Shown here in pieces: positions 8,062-16,418 of a DNA stretch of 64,000 nucleotides. How positions within the stretch are numbered: the first letter of the stretch is position 1; each line of letters opens with the position of its first letter. This DNA is from Alphaproteobacteria bacterium. GTDB taxonomy: Bacteria; Myxococcota_A; UBA796; GCA-2862545. The DNA lies in assembly GCA_020632915.1 (NCBI GenBank), contig JACKEP010000012.1, positions 1 through 64,000 of the forward strand. The letters are read 5' to 3'. The position numbers and the translations under genes were made by a program. The notes beneath the pieces are model-generated. The model searched no databases. It was not told the DNA's origin and saw only the letters and a program-made list of their open reading frames with translations.

Positions 8062-9777
8062 TTGTCCCGCATCAGCCTCTGGATCGCCCTGCCCTCGCTG
8101 CTCCTCGGCACGTCCGCCGTGGCCGCCGACGACCACTACCTCGCCGAGGAGTCGGTCCGTGACGCCTTGAGCGCGCAGGTCACCGACCGCGGCTTCGAGG
8201 CGCTGGAGGCCGTGGCGATCCAGGCGATCCCCGGGCTCCTGCCGGCCGATCTGCTCGCGATTCCCGACATCGATCAGGGGGCGCTCGGCTTCGGCATCAC
8301 GCTCAGGAACGTCCGCGCCGGCATCGACATCCGCAGCATCGACATCACGCCGCGCACGCCGTCGGGCATCGGCGTCGGCGCCGAGATGCTGATGCAGATC
8401 GGTGGCTTCCTGTCGCTCAACGCCACCGAGAGCCCGTACTTCCTGTCGGTCGACGCGCTGTTCAACCTGTGCGAGGGCGACGGTCGCCTCCAGCCCACGG
8501 CGATCACGATCAACGCGCTGGTCCAGATGAAGGTCGTCACCGGCCCGATGGGCGACAAGACGTTCGACGTCAACGTCGTCCTGCCGGCCAACAACGCCAT
8601 CGTCTTCGGCAACTTCAACTTCGACGGCGCCTGCGACTGGCTCGCCGGCGGCTCGGCGAACGCCCTGTCCGACGTCATCGCCGACGCCGTGGTCGTGCCG
8701 CTCATCCGTCCGGTGCTCGACGACCTGGAGCCCACGATCGAGGAGGCGCTGCAGGCGGCCGTCATCCACGAGAGCTTCGAGGTGCTCGGCAAGACGCTGT
8801 ACGTCGACCTGGAGCCCAACCAGACGCTGACCACGCCCGACGGCCTCGAGCTTCGCTACAGCTCCCACTTCCAGGCGGCCACGGATCCTTGCGTCGCCGA
8901 CGACGATCCGCTGTCGAGCCTCAAGACGCCCACGGCCATCCCCGCGATCGCGTCCAACCCCGCGCTCACCCAGATCGCGGCGTACGTGTCCGACGACATG
9001 GTCAACCAGGCCCTGTACGCCGCCTACAGCGGTGGCCTGCTGTGCATCGACGTCGACGACGAGCTCGTCGGCAGCTCGTCGCCGATCCCGCTCGACGCGA
9101 GCCTCATCCCGATCCTCGGCGGCGAGGGCTACCGCGCGATCCTCCCCGATCCGCCCGGCGAGCTGCTCATCCGCACCCATCCGAACGTGGTGCCGGTCGT
9201 CGACTACACCGGGGAGCAGCCGATCGAGATCCAGCTGCGGGAGTTCGACCTGGGCTTCTACACCCAGATCGAGGGCCGCATGGCGCGGGTGTTCAACGTC
9301 CAGCTCGACGTCGACGCCGGTGTCGATCTGAACCTCGACGCCACCACGGGGCTGCTGGGCGTCGACGTCGGCATCGGCGCCGACGACTTCACCATCCGCA
9401 CCTCGGGCGACGTGCTGGTGCCGGGCACCGAGGCGAGCATCGCCAACTCGTTCAAGGGCATCCTCGACACGCTGCTGAGCACGCTGCTCGACAGCCTGCT
9501 GGGCGATCTGGGCTTCGCGCTGCCCAACTTCGGTGGCTTCGGCCTCGACATGATCGACCTCGGGCCGGGCGGTGCGCAGGGCGACTGGCTGCGCGCCGAG
9601 GCCGGGCTCGGCCCGGTCACCTACGGCGACGCCTCCGGGGGCTGCGACAGCTCGGGCGGCTGCGGCGGCGGGTGTGACAGCGGCTGCAGCGGCGGGTGCG
9701 CCAACGGCGGCACCAACGGCGGCGCGCTGCTCCTCGTCTTCGTGCCGGTGTGGCTGGCGCGCCGTCGGCGCACCTGA
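8062..9777 (+). CDS. Exported BPI/LBP-like protein with MYXO-CTERM/GlyGly-CTERM-like tail
   Basis: About 571 residues. TTG 8062 follows AGGAGGG by four bases and opens a signal peptide ending 'SAVAAD'. The long middle alternates strands and amphipathic helices in two similar halves, suggestive of tubular lipid-binding (BPI/TULIP-type) proteins; this is a weak inference. The C-terminus is a Cys/Gly/Ser-rich patch (repeated CDSxxGCGGGC-like words), a short hydrophobic helix and RRRR. This tripartite sorting signal is cleaved in outer-surface sorting systems of myxobacteria and relatives. It is probably surface-exposed or released. Confidence 0.75.
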   Translation: MSRISLWIALPSLLLGTSAVAADDHYLAEESVRDALSAQVTDRGFEALEAVAIQAIPGLLPADLLAIPDIDQGALGFGITLRNVRAGIDIRSIDITPRTPSGIGVGAEMLMQIGGFLSLNATESPYFLSVDALFNLCEGDGRLQPTAITINALVQMKVVTGPMGDKTFDVNVVLPANNAIVFGNFNFDGACDWLAGGSANALSDVIADAVVVPLIRPVLDDLEPTIEEALQAAVIHESFEVLGKTLYVDLEPNQTLTTPDGLELRYSSHFQAATDPCVADDDPLSSLKTPTAIPAIASNPALTQIAAYVSDDMVNQALYAAYSGGLLCIDVDDELVGSSSPIPLDASLIPILGGEGYRAILPDPPGELLIRTHPNVVPVVDYTGEQPIEIQLREFDLGFYTQIEGRMARVFNVQLDVDAGVDLNLDATTGLLGVDVGIGADDFTIRTSGDVLVPGTEASIANSFKGILDTLLSTLLDSLLGDLGFALPNFGGFGLDMIDLGPGGAQGDWLRAEAGLGPVTYGDASGGCDSSGGCGGGCDSGCSGGCANGGTNGGALLLVFVPVWLARRRRT

Positions 9778-9848
9778 TCGCGCCGGTCTCCCCGGGTGGG
9801 TGCGGTCGCTGACCCGCGCGGGTAGACCTGCCCGGGTGGAGGCGGCGG

Positions 9849-10922
9849 ATGGCGACGATCGTGCTCGCGGGCGGTGGCACCGGAGGTCACGTCTACCCGG
9901 CGCTCGCGATCGGGGACGTGCTGCGCGAGCGCGGCCACGAGGTGCTGTACTACGGTGACGGGGCGCGCCTGGAGAGTCGCGTGGCGCCGGCGCGCGGCTA
10001 CCCGTTCCGCGCCGTCGAGGCGGCCCAGTTCCCCCGCGGCGGGCTCGTGGGGCGGCTCCGGTTCTTCGTCTCCCTGCTCCAAGGCGTCGTCGCCGCGCGC
10101 GCGATGCTCCGTGAGGACGGCGTGGACGCCGTGCTCGGCGTGGGGGGCTACATCGCAGCGCCCACCGTGCTGGCCGCGTGGACGCTCGGCAAGCGGGCCG
10201 TCATCCACGAGGCCAACGTGGTGCCGGGGCTCGCCAACCAGCTGTGTGCCCGCGTCGCCGACCAGGTGCTGCTGACCTACCCGCAGACGGCGGGGCGCCT
10301 GCCGGGCACCGCGCCGCGGGTCGTCGTGGGCGTGCCCGTCAACCCCGCGGTCCTCGCGGGCGACCGCGTCGAGGCCGCCGATCGCTACGGGCTGTCCCCC
10401 GACGTGCCCACGGTGCTGCTCGTCGGCGGCTCGCTCGGCGCGGCGCGCATCAACGAGCTGGCGGTGGCCGTGGGCCGGCTCCCCGGGCGCACGTTCCAGG
10501 TGCTGCACCTGTGCGGGCCTCGCTACGAGGAGGAGGTGCGCACCGCGCTGCCGGACCTGCCTCCTGGCTACGCGCTCGTGCCGTACGAGGACCGGATGGG
10601 GCAGGCCTATGCGATCGCGGCGCTCGTCGTCGCCCGCGCCGGGTCCTCCACGCTGGCCGAGCTCACCGCGGTGGGCAAGGCGTCGCTGCTCGTGCCGAGC
10701 CCCAACGTCACCGAGAACCACCAGGAGGAGAACGCCCGCGGCCTGGAGGCCGTCGGCGCGGCGGAGGTGCTGGTGGAGCAGGGGTGGTCGCTCCCCGACG
10801 CCGTCGCCCGGGTGCAGGCGTTGCTCGACGACCCCGACCGTCTCGCGGCGATGGCGGACGCCGCGCGGGCGCAGGCCCGGCTGGACGCGGCCGAGCTGGC
10901 GGCGGAGGCCGTGCTCGGTTGA
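9849..10922 (+). CDS. murG: UDP-GlcNAc:undecaprenyl-PP-MurNAc-pentapeptide GlcNAc transferase
   Basis: 357 residues, normal length for MurG, which makes lipid II from lipid I at the inner face of the membrane. Hallmarks: glycine loop 'GGGTGGHVYPALAI' (residues 7-20), 'GVGGYIAAP', 'HEANVVPGLANQL', 'GGSLGAARIN' and 'RAGSSTLAEL', then 'NHQEENA'. GGAGG precedes ATG 9849. It is not in a division/cell-wall (dcw) cluster here, which is unusual for murG. Confidence 0.93.
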   Translation: MATIVLAGGGTGGHVYPALAIGDVLRERGHEVLYYGDGARLESRVAPARGYPFRAVEAAQFPRGGLVGRLRFFVSLLQGVVAARAMLREDGVDAVLGVGGYIAAPTVLAAWTLGKRAVIHEANVVPGLANQLCARVADQVLLTYPQTAGRLPGTAPRVVVGVPVNPAVLAGDRVEAADRYGLSPDVPTVLLVGGSLGAARINELAVAVGRLPGRTFQVLHLCGPRYEEEVRTALPDLPPGYALVPYEDRMGQAYAIAALVVARAGSSTLAELTAVGKASLLVPSPNVTENHQEENARGLEAVGAAEVLVEQGWSLPDAVARVQALLDDPDRLAAMADAARAQARLDAAELAAEAVLG

Positions 10923-10979
10923 CACCCGGCGTTCGCGCGCCGCACGGCGGTGTGGCATGCCTCCAGAGGGAGGTGCGCG

Positions 10980-11681
10980 ATGGGGTGGCTCCACGGGTGC
11001 GGGATCGCGATGCTGGTGGCGTGTGGGGGTGCGGTGCCGACCGACGACGTCGACACGGACACGGACAGCGACACCGACGTCGACACCGACCCGTTCGACG
11101 ACACCGATCCCTTCGGGCTCGCCGGGGACCACGGCCCGTTCTTGCCGTGCACCGCGGTCGTGTCCGACCTCGCGCCTGACGCCACCACGCCGCTCGGGGT
11201 GAGCACGACGGCGCTCGTCGCCGCCCTCTCGCCCACCACACCGTCGCCCGGGCAGTGGTCCGACGCCGGTGACGCGGTGGGGGTGACCCTGCGCCTGACG
11301 ACGCCGCGCGCCGTGCGCTTCGAGGCCCGCGCCCGCGCGGACGGGCAGGCCGACGTCGACGGGGACTGCCCCGACCAGCTCGTGTTCGACGCGTCGCTGA
11401 CCCTGAGGACCACCGACGAGGCGTTGTCGCTGGCGGCCCTCGGTCACGTCGTCGCCACGTCCACGGGCGACGCCGTCCTGCTCGCGGCGCTGCCGCTGGC
11501 GCCGACGACGGGCACCTGGACCCCGGCCGCGGCCCTGGGCGAGACGACGTGGGACGTCCGCTGGGCGAACGCCATCGGCCGGTGGGCGGGCGGCGACCAC
11601 CTCGGCTGGGTGGAGGTCGGAGGCGCGTCGTCGGACGCCTCCGTCGACCTCGTGGTGCTCACCTGGGCTGCGGGCCCTTGA
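10980..11681 (+). CDS. DTD-linker lipoprotein, unknown function
   Basis: About 233 residues. 'GWLHGCGIAMLVACGG' is a short lipoprotein signal with lipobox LVAC, followed by an Asp-Thr-Asp linker and a roughly 190-residue folded domain rich in beta strands. No known domain is recognised. ATG 10980 is favoured over an earlier ATG at 10950 because GGGAGGT lies just upstream and the signal peptide then starts correctly. Its stop overlaps the convergent MlaF gene by 23 bases. Confidence 0.65.
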   Translation: MGWLHGCGIAMLVACGGAVPTDDVDTDTDSDTDVDTDPFDDTDPFGLAGDHGPFLPCTAVVSDLAPDATTPLGVSTTALVAALSPTTPSPGQWSDAGDAVGVTLRLTTPRAVRFEARARADGQADVDGDCPDQLVFDASLTLRTTDEALSLAALGHVVATSTGDAVLLAALPLAPTTGTWTPAAALGETTWDVRWANAIGRWAGGDHLGWVEVGGASSDASVDLVVLTWAAGP

Positions 11682-12501
11682 GCGCCTCCGCAGCGGCTCC
11701 TTCCAGCAGGCGGTCGGCGTGGGGCAGGCTCGCGCGGCCGTCCGGCGCCCACACCAGGTTGCGCTCGAGGAACGCCCGCACGATGGGCTCGGTGGATCGC
11801 ACCACGTCGGCCGTCGGACCCCACGCCACGAGCTTGCCGCCGTAGAGCATGCCGATGCGATCGGAGATGCCGACGGCGCTGACGATGTCGTGCGTGATCA
11901 CCACGAAGGTCAGGCCGAGCCGACGCTTGAGCTGACCGATCAGGGCGTCGATCGTGGCCGACGTCATCGGGTCGAGACCGGACGTCGGCTCGTCGAACAG
12001 CACGACCTCGGGTTCGAGGACGATGGCGCGGGCGAGCCCCACCCGCTTGCGCTGTCCCCCCGACAGCGCCGCCGTGGGCCGGTCGTACACGCCCTCCAGC
12101 TCCACCATCGCGAGCTTGGCCTCCGCGACGGCGCGGCGCTCGTCGGCCGACATGCGCGTGTGGTGCACGAGGGGGAACGCGACGTTGTCCCCGGCCGACA
12201 GGTCGTCGAACAGCGCGCCGTCCTGGAACAGCATCCCGAAGCGCTTGCGGACCTGGAACTTGTCGGCCTCGCTGGCCGTGGCCATGTCGACGTCGCCCAC
12301 CCACACCGCGCCGGCGTCGGGTCGCATCAGGCCGACGATGTGCTTGAGCAGCACCGACTTGCCGGTGCCGGACGGCCCGATGATCGTGGTGGTGGCGCCC
12401 GTCGGGATGCGGAGCGAGACGTCGTCGAGCACCACGAGGTCGCCGAAGCGCTTGTGGACGTGCTCGAGCCGGATGATGGCGTCGGGCGTCGGGGCGCTCA
12501 T
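11659..12501 (-). CDS. mlaF: MlaF-type ABC transporter ATPase
   Basis: 280 residues. Walker A 'GPSGTGKS', signature 'LSGGQRKR', Walker B 'EVVLFDEPTSGLDP' and the switch His 'VITHD' are all intact. The sequence follows the MlaF/Mkl type, which powers phospholipid movement through an MlaE permease and a periplasmic MCE ring. ATG 12499-12501 overlaps the stop of the upstream permease gene. The C-terminal 40 residues extend beyond the core. Confidence 0.88.
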   Translation of the reverse strand: MSAPTPDAIIRLEHVHKRFGDLVVLDDVSLRIPTGATTTIIGPSGTGKSVLLKHIVGLMRPDAGAVWVGDVDMATASEADKFQVRKRFGMLFQDGALFDDLSAGDNVAFPLVHHTRMSADERRAVAEAKLAMVELEGVYDRPTAALSGGQRKRVGLARAIVLEPEVVLFDEPTSGLDPMTSATIDALIGQLKRRLGLTFVVITHDIVSAVGISDRIGMLYGGKLVAWGPTADVVRSTEPIVRAFLERNLVWAPDGRASLPHADRLLEGAAAEALKGPQPR

Positions 12502-13235
12502 CCGTAGGCCAGCTCGCTGATGAAGTAGTTGAGGATGGCGCACGCCACGGCGGACACGACGACGGCGGCGTTGGTGGCGCTGCCGACGCCGGCGGGCCCG
12601 GGCTTGCTCGTGTAGCCGAAGTAGCAGGACACGAGGCAGATCAAGGTGCCGAAGGCCGCGGCCTTGACCGAACAGACCAGCAGGTCGAGGCCGCTCGTCG
12701 TGGCCCACACCCGCTGCAGGAACGGCACGCCGGGCTCGCCGAGCTGCACCACCGCCACCAACGCCGACGACGCGATCACGGTGAAGATGCTGACGACGGT
12801 GAGGGCGGGGAGAACCAGCACGATGCCCAGCGCCCGCGGCGTGATCAGGAACCACAGCGGGTCGACGGCCATCACCTCCAGGGCGTCGATCTGCTCGCGG
12901 ATGCGCATCACGGCGATCTGGGACGCCATCTCGGTGCCCGCCTTCGCCGCCACCATCGCCGCGACCATGATCGGGGCGAGCTCGCGCACGCCCGCCAGGG
13001 CCACGAACATGCCGAGCAGGGCCTGCCCGCCCATCGGTGCGAACGCGGCGTAGCCCTGCAGCGCGAGGTTCGTGCCCACGAAGAACGAGATGGTGACGAG
13101 GATCGGCAGCGACCGGACGCCGATCCGCCACGCCTCCTCGATCGTGCGCCGCCAGGGGAGCGGGTGGCGCAGGCTCGCGGCGACGACGTCGGCGACGAAC
13201 CACCCGAAGCGGCCGAACGTGGCGAGCGCGTTCAT
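12498..13235 (-). CDS. mlaE: MlaE-type phospholipid transporter permease (copy 2)
   Basis: 245 residues with the MlaE features: an N-terminal amphipathic helix, 'GTNLALQGYAAF', 'RELAPIMVAAMVAAKAGTEM' and 'LGIVLVLPALT', and about five to six membrane helices. It overlaps the neighbouring permease gene (stop 13232-region) and the MlaF gene by four bases each, so the three form one coupled unit. Having two different MlaE genes side by side suggests a heterodimeric permease rather than the E. coli homodimer. Confidence 0.88.
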   Translation of the reverse strand: MNALATFGRFGWFVADVVAASLRHPLPWRRTIEEAWRIGVRSLPILVTISFFVGTNLALQGYAAFAPMGGQALLGMFVALAGVRELAPIMVAAMVAAKAGTEMASQIAVMRIREQIDALEVMAVDPLWFLITPRALGIVLVLPALTVVSIFTVIASSALVAVVQLGEPGVPFLQRVWATTSGLDLLVCSVKAAAFGTLICLVSCYFGYTSKPGPAGVGSATNAAVVVSAVACAILNYFISELAYG

Positions 13236-13981
13236 CGCAGCGCTCCGAACAGGGCCGACGTGAGGAAGTAGTTGGCCACGATGAACGACGTGATCGCGAC
13301 GACGACGGTGTCGTTGACGGCACGCCCCACGCCCGCGGCGCCGCCGCTGGCCTGCACGCCCTTGTAGGTGGCGATCAGGCCGATGAGGGCGCCGAACACG
13401 ACCGTCTTGAGCAGGCTGCCGAACAGGTCGACGGGGCGGGACAGGCCCCACAGGTTGGCCCAGAACACGCCGTCGGTCTGGCCCTTGAACCCGACGGCCA
13501 CGAGCCACGCGCCGCACACGCCGGCCATGCAGCCCACCAGGTGCAGCATCGGCGTGGCGATCAGCGCCGCGAGGAAGCGGGGCACGACGTGCACGCGCAC
13601 CGGGTCGACGGCCATGACGGCGGTGGCGTCGAGCTCCTCGCGGATCTTCATCGCGCCGAGCTCCGCCGCGAACGCGCTGCCACCTTGCGCGGCGACGAGC
13701 ACGCTGGCGAGCACGGGGGACAGCTCGCGGAACACCGCCACGCTCACCAGCGACGACAGGAGGCGCTCGGCGCCGAACGCCTCGAACACGAGCAGGCCCT
13801 GCAGCGCGATCACCATCCCGGCGGGGAAGACCACGGCGACGACGGGCAGGGCACAGCGTGTCGCGAGCAGCCAGGTGTGGTGGGCCACGTCGGCGACCGA
13901 CCAGGGCGGCGTCACCGACCGGACGCACACGGCCGACGCGTGGCGGCCGAACCGGGCCAGACCGACGAGGCTCGTGGTCAT
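13232..13981 (-). CDS. mlaE: MlaE-type phospholipid transporter permease (copy 1)
   Basis: 249 residues. Same family as its neighbour ('FRELSPVLASVLVAAQGGSAFAAE', 'EELDATAVMAVDP'), but clearly divergent from it in sequence. GGAGGA precedes ATG 13981, making it the first gene of the minus-strand unit. It is divergent from the gene at 14085, with a 103-base shared promoter region. Confidence 0.87.
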   Translation of the reverse strand: MTTSLVGLARFGRHASAVCVRSVTPPWSVADVAHHTWLLATRCALPVVAVVFPAGMVIALQGLLVFEAFGAERLLSSLVSVAVFRELSPVLASVLVAAQGGSAFAAELGAMKIREELDATAVMAVDPVRVHVVPRFLAALIATPMLHLVGCMAGVCGAWLVAVGFKGQTDGVFWANLWGLSRPVDLFGSLLKTVVFGALIGLIATYKGVQASGGAAGVGRAVNDTVVVAITSFIVANYFLTSALFGALR

Positions 13982-14084
13982 GCCGTCCAACGGTCCTCCG
14001 CGTCGTGCATGCCGGGCGGGCACGTCGGTGTGATACTGCGGCAGCTCCGGGCGTGCGACGCGCCCGCGAGGTCGCGGGGGCAGC

Positions 14085-14585
14085 ATGGCCAGGGACGCCG
14101 ACGAGTCCGACGAGCGGGATCGCGCCGACGGAGGCCACGGCCTCGACGATGGCGACCTGCCGAACGCCCGTCGGCGGCTGTTGTCGGGGCTCGCGCGCCG
14201 GTTGCAGAACCCCAGGCAGCTGTCGGGCGATGCGATGGACGTCATGGCGGCGGTGCTCGAGACGTCCGACCGCGCCAAGACCGAGATGGTCAAGATGGTG
14301 GCCCGCGAGGTCCGGAACTACCTCGAGGAGCTCCGTCTCAAGGACGACCTCAAGGAGCTGATCACGGGCCACAGCCTCGAGGTCAAGCTGTCCCTGTCCC
14401 TCAAGCCGCTGGCAGATGCCGTCGCGTCGTCACCGGCGTCCGCGTCCGCGCCGCCGCGGCCCCGTCCCGCGGGCGATCCCGGCGGCGACAAGGCGCGTCC
14501 GGCCCGGGCGGCGACCGTGGCCTCCCCGACGTCGCCCGGAGCCGCTGCCGACGCCGAGCTCGACGACGACGGCTCGAACCCCTAG
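14085..14585 (+). CDS. Small charged protein of the Mla/MCE locus, unknown function
   Basis: 166 residues. An acidic N-terminus and a central amphipathic helical region ('DAMDVMAAVLETSDRAK', 'MVAREVRNYLEELRLKDDL') are followed by a Pro/Ala-rich disordered tail. There is no signal peptide. It lies between the permease genes and the MCE gene and reads with the latter, so a role in lipid transport is inferred from position only. Confidence 0.6.
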   Translation: MARDADESDERDRADGGHGLDDGDLPNARRRLLSGLARRLQNPRQLSGDAMDVMAAVLETSDRAKTEMVKMVAREVRNYLEELRLKDDLKELITGHSLEVKLSLSLKPLADAVASSPASASAPPRPRPAGDPGGDKARPARAATVASPTSPGAAADAELDDDGSNP

Positions 14586-14657
14586 GTCGTCCCCCCTTGG
14601 CGCGCCCGGCGCGGCGTCGCCGCCGGGGTGCGTTCCCCTGTCTCCCACGAGGTCGCC

Positions 14658-15611
14658 ATGGCACGCTCGCACCGTCAGGAGATCGGCGTCGGGCTGCTCA
14701 TGGTGCTCGCGCTGGCCCTGCTCGGGTGGATGGCGATCAAGGTGGGTGCGATCGGCAGCTTCGAGCCCCAGGTGCACGTGGTGCTGCGCATCCGCGACGC
14801 GGCGGGCCTCCAGCAGGGCGCGGCCGTGCAGGTCGCAGGCGTCAGCGTGGGGACGATCGAGCGCTTCGAGCTCGTCGACGGTCAGGCCGAGGCCCACCTC
14901 GCGATCGCCACGTCCGCACACCTGCCCCGCGACGTCACTCCGCGGATCCGGTCCCGATCGCTGCTGGGCGAGAAGTACGTGGAGCTGTCGCTCGGCACGG
15001 CGCCCACGCCGTTGCTCGCCGACGGGGACGTGCTCGAGCTGCCCGGGGACCAGGTGGAGATCGATGAGCTGCTCACCACGCTGGGCACGCTCGTCGACCG
15101 CGTGGACCTCGAGGCCGTCTCGGACCTGCTCGGACGGGTCACCGACGCGCTGGACGCGGATCCCGAGCGGTTGGGCCGGATGCTCGACCACGCCGACACC
15201 TTGCTGGCGGATGGCGCGACCGCCGCCCGCGACCTGCCCGCGTTGCTCGACCACGCCGACCGCACGCTGGACCGGGTGGACGTGGCCGCGGGCGCGCTCG
15301 ATCGTCGCCTGGAGGAGCTCCGTCCGGCGATCGCGAAGGGCACGGCCACCCTCGACGACCTGTCCGCCGCGGTCGCGCCGTTGGACGACACGGTGGCCGA
15401 GGCGCGGCAGACGCTGGCGGACGTCCGCGCGCTCGCCCGTCACGGCGACGCGCTGCTGGGCGACCTCGACGGCGTCGGGGCCGACCTGCGCACGGTCCTC
15501 GGCAACTTCGCGGCGATCGACAAGTGGGAGCTGCGGCGCCTGCTGCGCGAGGAGGGCATCCTCATCCGCGTGCGACCCGAAGAGGTGGTGCCCGAGCCTG
15601 CGACGCCGTAG
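14658..15611 (+). CDS. mlaD: MCE-domain protein (MlaD-like)
   Basis: 317 residues. One N-terminal membrane helix (about residues 10-30), then a single MCE domain ('VVLRIRDAAGLQQGAAVQVAGVSVGTIERF', 'RIRSRSLLGEKYVEL') and a long helical region to the end, the shape of MCE proteins that build a periplasmic hexamer with a helical channel. ATG 14658 is preferred to an upstream in-frame GTG because it gives a compact membrane-anchor N-terminus. It faces away from the permease/ATPase genes. Confidence 0.87.
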   Translation: MARSHRQEIGVGLLMVLALALLGWMAIKVGAIGSFEPQVHVVLRIRDAAGLQQGAAVQVAGVSVGTIERFELVDGQAEAHLAIATSAHLPRDVTPRIRSRSLLGEKYVELSLGTAPTPLLADGDVLELPGDQVEIDELLTTLGTLVDRVDLEAVSDLLGRVTDALDADPERLGRMLDHADTLLADGATAARDLPALLDHADRTLDRVDVAAGALDRRLEELRPAIAKGTATLDDLSAAVAPLDDTVAEARQTLADVRALARHGDALLGDLDGVGADLRTVLGNFAAIDKWELRRLLREEGILIRVRPEEVVPEPATP

Positions 15612-15657
15612 ACTCCGGCGAGGCCGCCGTCCGCGGCAGGCCCGGGATGGAGACGCG

Positions 15658-15963
15658 ATGCGCGCAGCGTGGTTCGGGATGGTGGTGGCCTGCTTCATGG
15701 GCAGCACGGCGTTCGCCCAGGACGTCGGCGACACGGTGTGGGTCACCGGCGACACGCCTTCGGTGCGGTTCGTCGGCGAGCGCACGCCCGGGCCCACGTT
15801 CACCGAGGGCACCCGGCTCACCGTGCTCGCCGAGCAGGACGGCCAGGTGCGCGTGTTCACCGCCGAGCGCTTCGGCTGGGTGCCGCGCAAGGCGCTGACC
15901 ACCGAGGCCCCCGAGGGCGCGGTGCCGCCGGGCTTCCAGCTCAAGCTGCCGTCCGGCCCGTGA
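15658..15963 (+). CDS. Exported SH3-like domain protein
   Basis: 101 residues. A signal peptide ends at 'STAFAQ', leaving about 80 residues with the bacterial SH3 pattern ('LTVLAEQDGQVRVFTAERFGWVPRKAL'). Such domains often bind cell-wall peptides. It follows the MCE gene by 46 bases, and a TAGACT -10-like hexamer lies in the gap. Confidence 0.65.
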   Translation: MRAAWFGMVVACFMGSTAFAQDVGDTVWVTGDTPSVRFVGERTPGPTFTEGTRLTVLAEQDGQVRVFTAERFGWVPRKALTTEAPEGAVPPGFQLKLPSGP

Positions 15964-16015
15964 CGCGCTGACGGCCTGACCTTCTCACCGCCCGAGCCCA
16001 CCCAGGAGACGACGG

Positions 16016-16405
16016 ATGCGCCGCTTGTTCGCCGTCCTCGCGGGACTCCTGGGCGTCCTGGTGGTGCCGCTGTCCCTGTCGGCGGGCACGTCCTGGCTCG
16101 CCATCGGTGCCCACCTGGCGCTGACGTGGCTGACGGTGGGGCTGGCCATCGCCGAGGGGATGGCGGGCCGCCCCGGTCCCGCGCGGGCCTGGGCGGTGTG
16201 GCACGCGCTCGCCACGGCGGGGCTCGTCGGGGCGCTCCAGGTGGCGAGCTGGGTTCCGGGCGGCTGGAGCTGGCTCCCGGTGTTCGCGCTGGTGGCGTCG
16301 TGGAGCTGGATGCCGCTGGCCACGGCGTTGCTCGCCGGCCGGGTGGGCGAGGTGCGTCGGCGTCGTCTCGCCGCGCGGGCCGTGGCGCGGCGTCGCGCTG
16401 CGTGA
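16016..16405 (+). CDS. Small membrane protein, four predicted helices
   Basis: 129 residues, almost entirely hydrophobic: four transmembrane segments (about 5-25, 28-47, 60-80 and 85-105) and an Arg-rich C-terminal tail that should face the cytoplasm. GGAG lies upstream of ATG 16016. No known family is recognised. Confidence 0.6.
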   Translation: MRRLFAVLAGLLGVLVVPLSLSAGTSWLAIGAHLALTWLTVGLAIAEGMAGRPGPARAWAVWHALATAGLVGALQVASWVPGGWSWLPVFALVASWSWMPLATALLAGRVGEVRRRRLAARAVARRRAA

Positions 16406-16418
16406 CGCGAGCCCACCC

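Noticed and set aside
9640..9720. A tandem DNA repeat of regulatory type (GGCTGCGACAGC-like words)
   Set aside because: It is the coding sequence of the Cys/Gly/Ser-rich sorting tail of the exported protein.
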